Assembly: GCA_025350385.1 (NCBI GenBank)
Contig: JANXXZ010000064.1
Coordinates: forward strand, 1-17,232
DNA: 17,232 nt
DNA from: Bacteroidales bacterium
GTDB lineage: Bacteria > Bacteroidota > Bacteroidia > Bacteroidales > UBA4417
Reading direction: 5' to 3'
Of this stretch, positions 13,771 through 17,232 are shown piece after piece. Numbering within the stretch: the first letter of the stretch is position 1; every line of letters begins with the position of its first letter. The notes under the pieces are model-generated. The model had not been told where the DNA came from and did no database searches. It was given only the letters and a program-made list of their open reading frames with translations. Made by a program: the position numbers and the translations under genes.

Positions 13771-16092
13771 TTATTCAACCACCACCTCATCAGCAAACAT
13801 CCAGCAGGGTTGTCCCTTGTATTCGTGCCAGTCGGGGAGTTTGCCCGCATTGCGGGCTATAGCCTTCAAGTACCGAACGGCAGTTTGAGGGAACATTACA
13901 CTGAAGCCTCGATCCGCTTTTCCCCGGGCAGGTTGCGGATCTGTTTTTATTATCCCTGCTGAATTCCAGGTAATGCCATCAACACTGGTAAAGTATTCCA
14001 CTTCAACCGGGTATAAAACCCAGGATCCGATATCCTGGATAAAGGACATGCTGATACTACTGATTAAAACAGTCTGAAGCAGGTCAATTACCAGGTCCAT
14101 GTCTGTCCCTTCGTATCCCTGCCATCCTGACTTAAGCGAAGCTGTTCCCACGAGACCATCCGTCATAGCATTTTTCCCGGTTGCCGGGTATTTATAGCTA
14201 TATGGCTTGTTGATGGTTACAGGCTTGCCGGAAGCTTTATTGACGACAAGATTTCTTTCGTTAACGCTGCCTTTCAGTTCGCCGTTTTTAGCAGTACATG
14301 CTTTAACGGTGCATGATTTCTGTACTTCGAAAGGTGTGACGTATTTTTGTGAGTGTATGGTTGGCTCACTGCCATCGGTGGTATAATAGATATTATATCC
14401 CTTGATCTCGCATGAAAGCTGCACAAGGTTGCGGTTTTTGACTGAATCTCGTAGTGTAGTGATATCAACCTGCAGGGAGCCTTTGCTGAAATTTACCCCC
14501 ATATATTCCAGTCGTTTGTATTGATCATCCATGCGTTCCTGAAAAGAATCCCAGTTCCTGTTTTTGTCGGTTGACCATGTGACCTCTGACAAGGCTATGG
14601 CTCTGGGATAAGCCATATATTCGGCCATTTCGGGGGTTTTTATATATTCGGTCCAGACATTTCCCTGGGCACCCAGTATGTGCTTCGATTGTTCGGGGGT
14701 CAGGACAGGCGGGGTAGGTTCGTAATTATAAACCGATTTTAAAGTAAGGAATCCGCCTATGGCCAATGGTTCGGTAGCGGGATCAGCCTGGTAGTAATCA
14801 AAGTAGCAATAGTCGACCGGAGTCATAATTACATCATGGTTTTGACGGGCAGCATCAATTCCGCCCTGTATTCCACGCCATGACATCACGGTTGCTACAG
14901 GAACCATCCCGCCTTCAAGAATTTCGTCCCAGCCGATGAGCTTGCGTCCCTTAGAGCTAAGGAATTTTTCAACCTGCCTGATAAAATAGCTTTGAAGCTC
15001 CATTTCATCCTTCAATCCTTCAGTTTTAATTCTGACCTGGCACCGGGGACATTCTTTCCATCGTGTTTTCGGCGCTTCATCGCCACCGATATGGATATAT
15101 TTCGAAGGAAAGATTTCCATGATTTCAGTGAGCACATCCTGAACGAAAATAAAGACTGAATCATTGCCGGAGCATAATATATCATCGGCTACACCCCATT
15201 CGGTCCGCACATGAAAAGGGCCGCCGGAGCATGAAAGTGATGGGTAGGCTGTAAGGGCCGCCACAGAGTGGCCGGGCATTTCAATTTCGGGAATTACATT
15301 CACAAAATGACCAGCAGCGTAAGCGACGAGTTCGCGGGCCTGATCCTGAGTATAAAAACCACCATAGGGAATTCCATCATTATCAGAAGTTCTTCCGACC
15401 TGTGTTCCATTCCGCATTGATCCCAGGCGGGTAAGTTCAGGATATTTCTTTATCTCAATTCGCCAACCCTGGTCATCCGTTAAATGAAGGTGAAAGTTGT
15501 TCATTTTGTAAATCGACATCAGGTCAATGTATTTTTTGAGAAAACTCAGGGGGAACATATGACGGCCAACATCAAGGTGCATCCCACGGTAGGGATACCT
15601 TGGCATATCACGGATGGCCACTACAGGAATGTCGAAATTGGTCTTTACATCAGTTTGTTTCTCAATTTCGGCAGGAAAGAGCTGGAAAAGACTCTGGATG
15701 GCATAAAACACACCGTTCCCGGCTATTGAGCGGATAATTACACGCTTTTTGGTAACTTCCAACAAGTATCCTTCATTACCAAGGGAAACATCTCCTCCCT
15801 GAATAGTCAGAACAATACTATTTTTTGGAATTGAACCGGATGTGTAATCCCTGATCAGCAATTGGGGCCCGCCGGCCATAAAGATCTTTTGTGAAATGAG
15901 TTTGGCTGAAAGCCGCAGTTCCTTATTCCCCGCATCAACAAGCAGGAGGGTGGAGGAAGTGATTTTGAAAGCCCCTTTTCCTTCTTTCAGTTCCAGCGGG
16001 CAGGGAACTATAGTAATGACTTTTTCAGCTTGTACGTATCCTGAGCTGATAATTATGAGTGATACCAGAACAAATGATCTGAGTTTTTTCAC
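13771..16092 (-). CDS. GH20 beta-N-acetylhexosaminidase with C-terminal discoidin-like domain
   Basis: An exported exo-glycosidase (773 aa) that removes terminal GlcNAc or GalNAc from glycans by substrate-assisted catalysis. After a signal peptide (cleavage near AQA-like VQA, residue 22) come the GH20b domain (about 25-165, with IVPCPLELKEG near its start and a GVFYAIQSLFQL end) and the GH20 barrel (about 166-505), starting YPYRGMHLDVGRHMFP and holding the catalytic pair Asp338-Glu339 in HIGGDEAPK. Further substrate-site segments are FHLHLTDDQGWRIEIKKYP and VMSWRG. A chitobiase C-terminal-like module follows (YYTTDGSEPTIHS), then a discoidin/F5-8 C-like domain (about 620-770) ending WMFADEVVVE, a likely glycan-binding unit. 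There is no lipobox or T9SS tail, so the periplasm is the likeliest place. It lies 143 bp downstream of the HexNAc kinase-like gene on the same strand. Confidence 0.96.
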   Translation of the reverse strand: MKKLRSFVLVSLIIISSGYVQAEKVITIVPCPLELKEGKGAFKITSSTLLLVDAGNKELRLSAKLISQKIFMAGGPQLLIRDYTSGSIPKNSIVLTIQGGDVSLGNEGYLLEVTKKRVIIRSIAGNGVFYAIQSLFQLFPAEIEKQTDVKTNFDIPVVAIRDMPRYPYRGMHLDVGRHMFPLSFLKKYIDLMSIYKMNNFHLHLTDDQGWRIEIKKYPELTRLGSMRNGTQVGRTSDNDGIPYGGFYTQDQARELVAYAAGHFVNVIPEIEMPGHSVAALTAYPSLSCSGGPFHVRTEWGVADDILCSGNDSVFIFVQDVLTEIMEIFPSKYIHIGGDEAPKTRWKECPRCQVRIKTEGLKDEMELQSYFIRQVEKFLSSKGRKLIGWDEILEGGMVPVATVMSWRGIQGGIDAARQNHDVIMTPVDYCYFDYYQADPATEPLAIGGFLTLKSVYNYEPTPPVLTPEQSKHILGAQGNVWTEYIKTPEMAEYMAYPRAIALSEVTWSTDKNRNWDSFQERMDDQYKRLEYMGVNFSKGSLQVDITTLRDSVKNRNLVQLSCEIKGYNIYYTTDGSEPTIHSQKYVTPFEVQKSCTVKACTAKNGELKGSVNERNLVVNKASGKPVTINKPYSYKYPATGKNAMTDGLVGTASLKSGWQGYEGTDMDLVIDLLQTVLISSISMSFIQDIGSWVLYPVEVEYFTSVDGITWNSAGIIKTDPQPARGKADRGFSVMFPQTAVRYLKAIARNAGKLPDWHEYKGQPCWMFADEVVVE

Positions 16093-16169
16093 TTGGTATT
16101 TGGTGTTAGGAGTTACTATACGATTTCACGTAAAGGTGCAAAGGCCTGTCTGACGTTACTTTCATAAAT

Positions 16170-16181
16170 GATTGATCAATC
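16170..16181. promoter_or_regulatory. 12-bp palindrome between kinase and GH20 genes
   Basis: GATTGATCAATC is a perfect palindrome in the 143-bp gap. It could be an operator for the GH20 gene, but no matching -7 element lies at the right distance (GGCCTTTG further down is a poor match), so this is only a candidate. Confidence 0.25.
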
Positions 16182-16235
16182 TGTTATGTGTTTGATGGAG
16201 ATATTTGTCTGGGATGCCTTCTGTTCTGAAATGGA

Positions 16236-17232
16236 TCAGCGGGAAACAGAAGCACTGCTTTCACAGGCTTTCAATACAATGGCATCCATCGCGGAAGCAT
16301 TCTTTTCCATAGCTTCAATCAGGCGGAACTGAACGCGGGTCCTGTCAAGATTGTGCGTAGGGTATAGGGTTCGGAAATAGGGGTTTCCGTCAATGAAATC
16401 AGTCAAAAAGCGAAGCCCTATAATGAAGGTCATGAACCGGGCTGAGAAAGCCAGGTTTTTAATTTCATCTTCAGTGAGGCTTTGCTGGGTAACATTTATA
16501 AATCCCCTGGCATAAGCTTCATAGATAGGGAGATTGATGTCAACCAATGTAAGGTCTTTTTCGTCTTCCGTGGCCGTGTTGGCTCCTGTGCGAATGGCAT
16601 CCCCAAAATCAAAGAGAACACTTCCCGGCATTACAGTATCGAGGTCAACAATACAGATTGCATGGTTATTCCTGTCGAATAATATATTATTGAACTTGGT
16701 GTCATTATGCGTAATACGCATAGGAAGCCTGCCTTCCCTGATGAGTTTTGGTATGCTTAACATTTGCTCAGCCCGGTCAAGAACAAACTGGATTTCTCCA
16801 GGGATATTTTTTTTCCGGTCTGCCGGGTCAGATTCGAGTGAAGCATAAAAATTTTCCAGCCTTGTTTCCATATTATGGAAATTCGGGATAGTTTCGCTGA
16901 GTTTACTCGCCGGCAGATCGGAAAGATCGGTCATGAACCGGCCGAAAGCTTTGCCTCCCTCAAAGGCAATTGAGGGATTCTCGACCACATCATAAACATG
17001 AGTATCGAGAATATTCTTATAAAGCCGCCAGTATTCTCCTGCATCATCGCAAAAGAAGAATTTGTCATCCAGTGCCGGGATTAGTTCCAGTACCCTGAAA
17101 TCATCATGCCTGCCGGAGTTGGCTATTTTTGCAGCCACATGCCGGGTAACGATTTCAATATTGCTCATCAACCCTTCAACATCCTTAAATATATAGCCAT
17201 TCACCCATTGCAGGAAATATCCTGCCCGGTTG
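16236..17232 (-). CDS. NahK-like aminosugar (HexNAc) kinase, 5' end outside the window
   Basis: A phosphotransferase of the APH/choline-kinase fold, most like N-acetylhexosamine 1-kinases (NahK). The catalytic loop reads THNDTKFNNILFD (catalytic Asp at 16701-16703) and the metal-binding segment VDLDTVMPG (16638-16649 area), followed by FDFGDAIRTGAN, a stretch characteristic of the NahK group. A GTG at 17204 could be taken as the start, but the frame stays open to the window edge and reads NRAGYFLQWVN just before it, which matches the YLLQRIN strand of the kinase N-lobe. The true start is therefore beyond 17232, with roughly 30-50 residues missing. The protein is cytoplasmic. Next to a GH20 gene on the same strand it probably phosphorylates GlcNAc or GalNAc released by that enzyme; the exact sugar and position are inferred. 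Confidence 0.88.
   Translation of the reverse strand, partial: NRAGYFLQWVNGYIFKDVEGLMSNIEIVTRHVAAKIANSGRHDDFRVLELIPALDDKFFFCDDAGEYWRLYKNILDTHVYDVVENPSIAFEGGKAFGRFMTDLSDLPASKLSETIPNFHNMETRLENFYASLESDPADRKKNIPGEIQFVLDRAEQMLSIPKLIREGRLPMRITHNDTKFNNILFDRNNHAICIVDLDTVMPGSVLFDFGDAIRTGANTATEDEKDLTLVDINLPIYEAYARGFINVTQQSLTEDEIKNLAFSARFMTFIIGLRFLTDFIDGNPYFRTLYPTHNLDRTRVQFRLIEAMEKNASAMDAIVLKACESSASVSR

Noticed and set aside
16534..16848. A 104-aa plus-strand frame opposite the kinase, and similar antisense frames across the window
   Set aside because: They lie wholly inside well-supported genes on the other strand and have no domain features or start signals of their own.
17202..17204. GTG at this site as the true start of the HexNAc kinase-like gene
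   Set aside because: The open frame continues to the window edge, and the upstream residues (YFLQWVN) match the conserved N-lobe strand of the family.

Overview
The window looks like a chromosomal segment of a Bacteroidota bacterium, probably an environmental Bacteroidales/Marinilabiliales-type lineage. The evidence is two secreted proteins with type IX secretion (T9SS) C-terminal sorting domains, promoter elements of the Bacteroidota form TAnnTTTG, a mostly Shine-Dalgarno-free gene set, a LytS-type kinase with a LytTR regulator, and degenerate foldback and short tandem repeats between genes. No phage, transposase, CRISPR array, tRNA or rRNA was seen.

Layout. 1-260: AT-rich non-coding DNA holding copy A of a ~112-bp repeat. 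261-1862 (minus): a one-TM hypothetical protein and a T9SS cargo with an unrecognised beta-rich ectodomain. 2131-4582 (plus): a DbpA-like DEAD-box RNA helicase and a membrane SPFH/prohibitin protein. 4622-5731 (minus): a T9SS-exported S1/P1 nuclease/zinc phospholipase C superfamily protein. 5919-7139 (plus): a BaiN/HI0933-type flavoprotein with a TTG start. 7140-7545: a foldback element, then copy B of the ~112-bp repeat in inverted orientation. 7546-8584 (minus): two tandem paralogous secreted proteins of 159 aa, each behind the same strong Shine-Dalgarno. 8585-9024: a composite of repeats and a clear terminator. 9025-11105 (minus): LytTR response regulator and its LytS-like kinase. 11430-13487 (minus): an M13 metallopeptidase lipoprotein. 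13657-13761: a second foldback element. 13771-17232 (minus): a GH20 beta-N-acetylhexosaminidase and, running off the right edge, a NahK-like HexNAc kinase.

How the genes fit together. Most transcription units look single and independent. Three groupings are supported: the kinase/regulator pair (a two-component system), the GH20/kinase pair (release of terminal HexNAc, then phosphorylation of the sugar), and the tandem 159-aa pair (one transcript, shared translation signal). The helicase, SPFH protein and flavoprotein are housekeeping-like. No new defence or mobile system is evident. The most unusual material is the paralogous small secreted pair and the family of inverted and foldback intergenic repeats.
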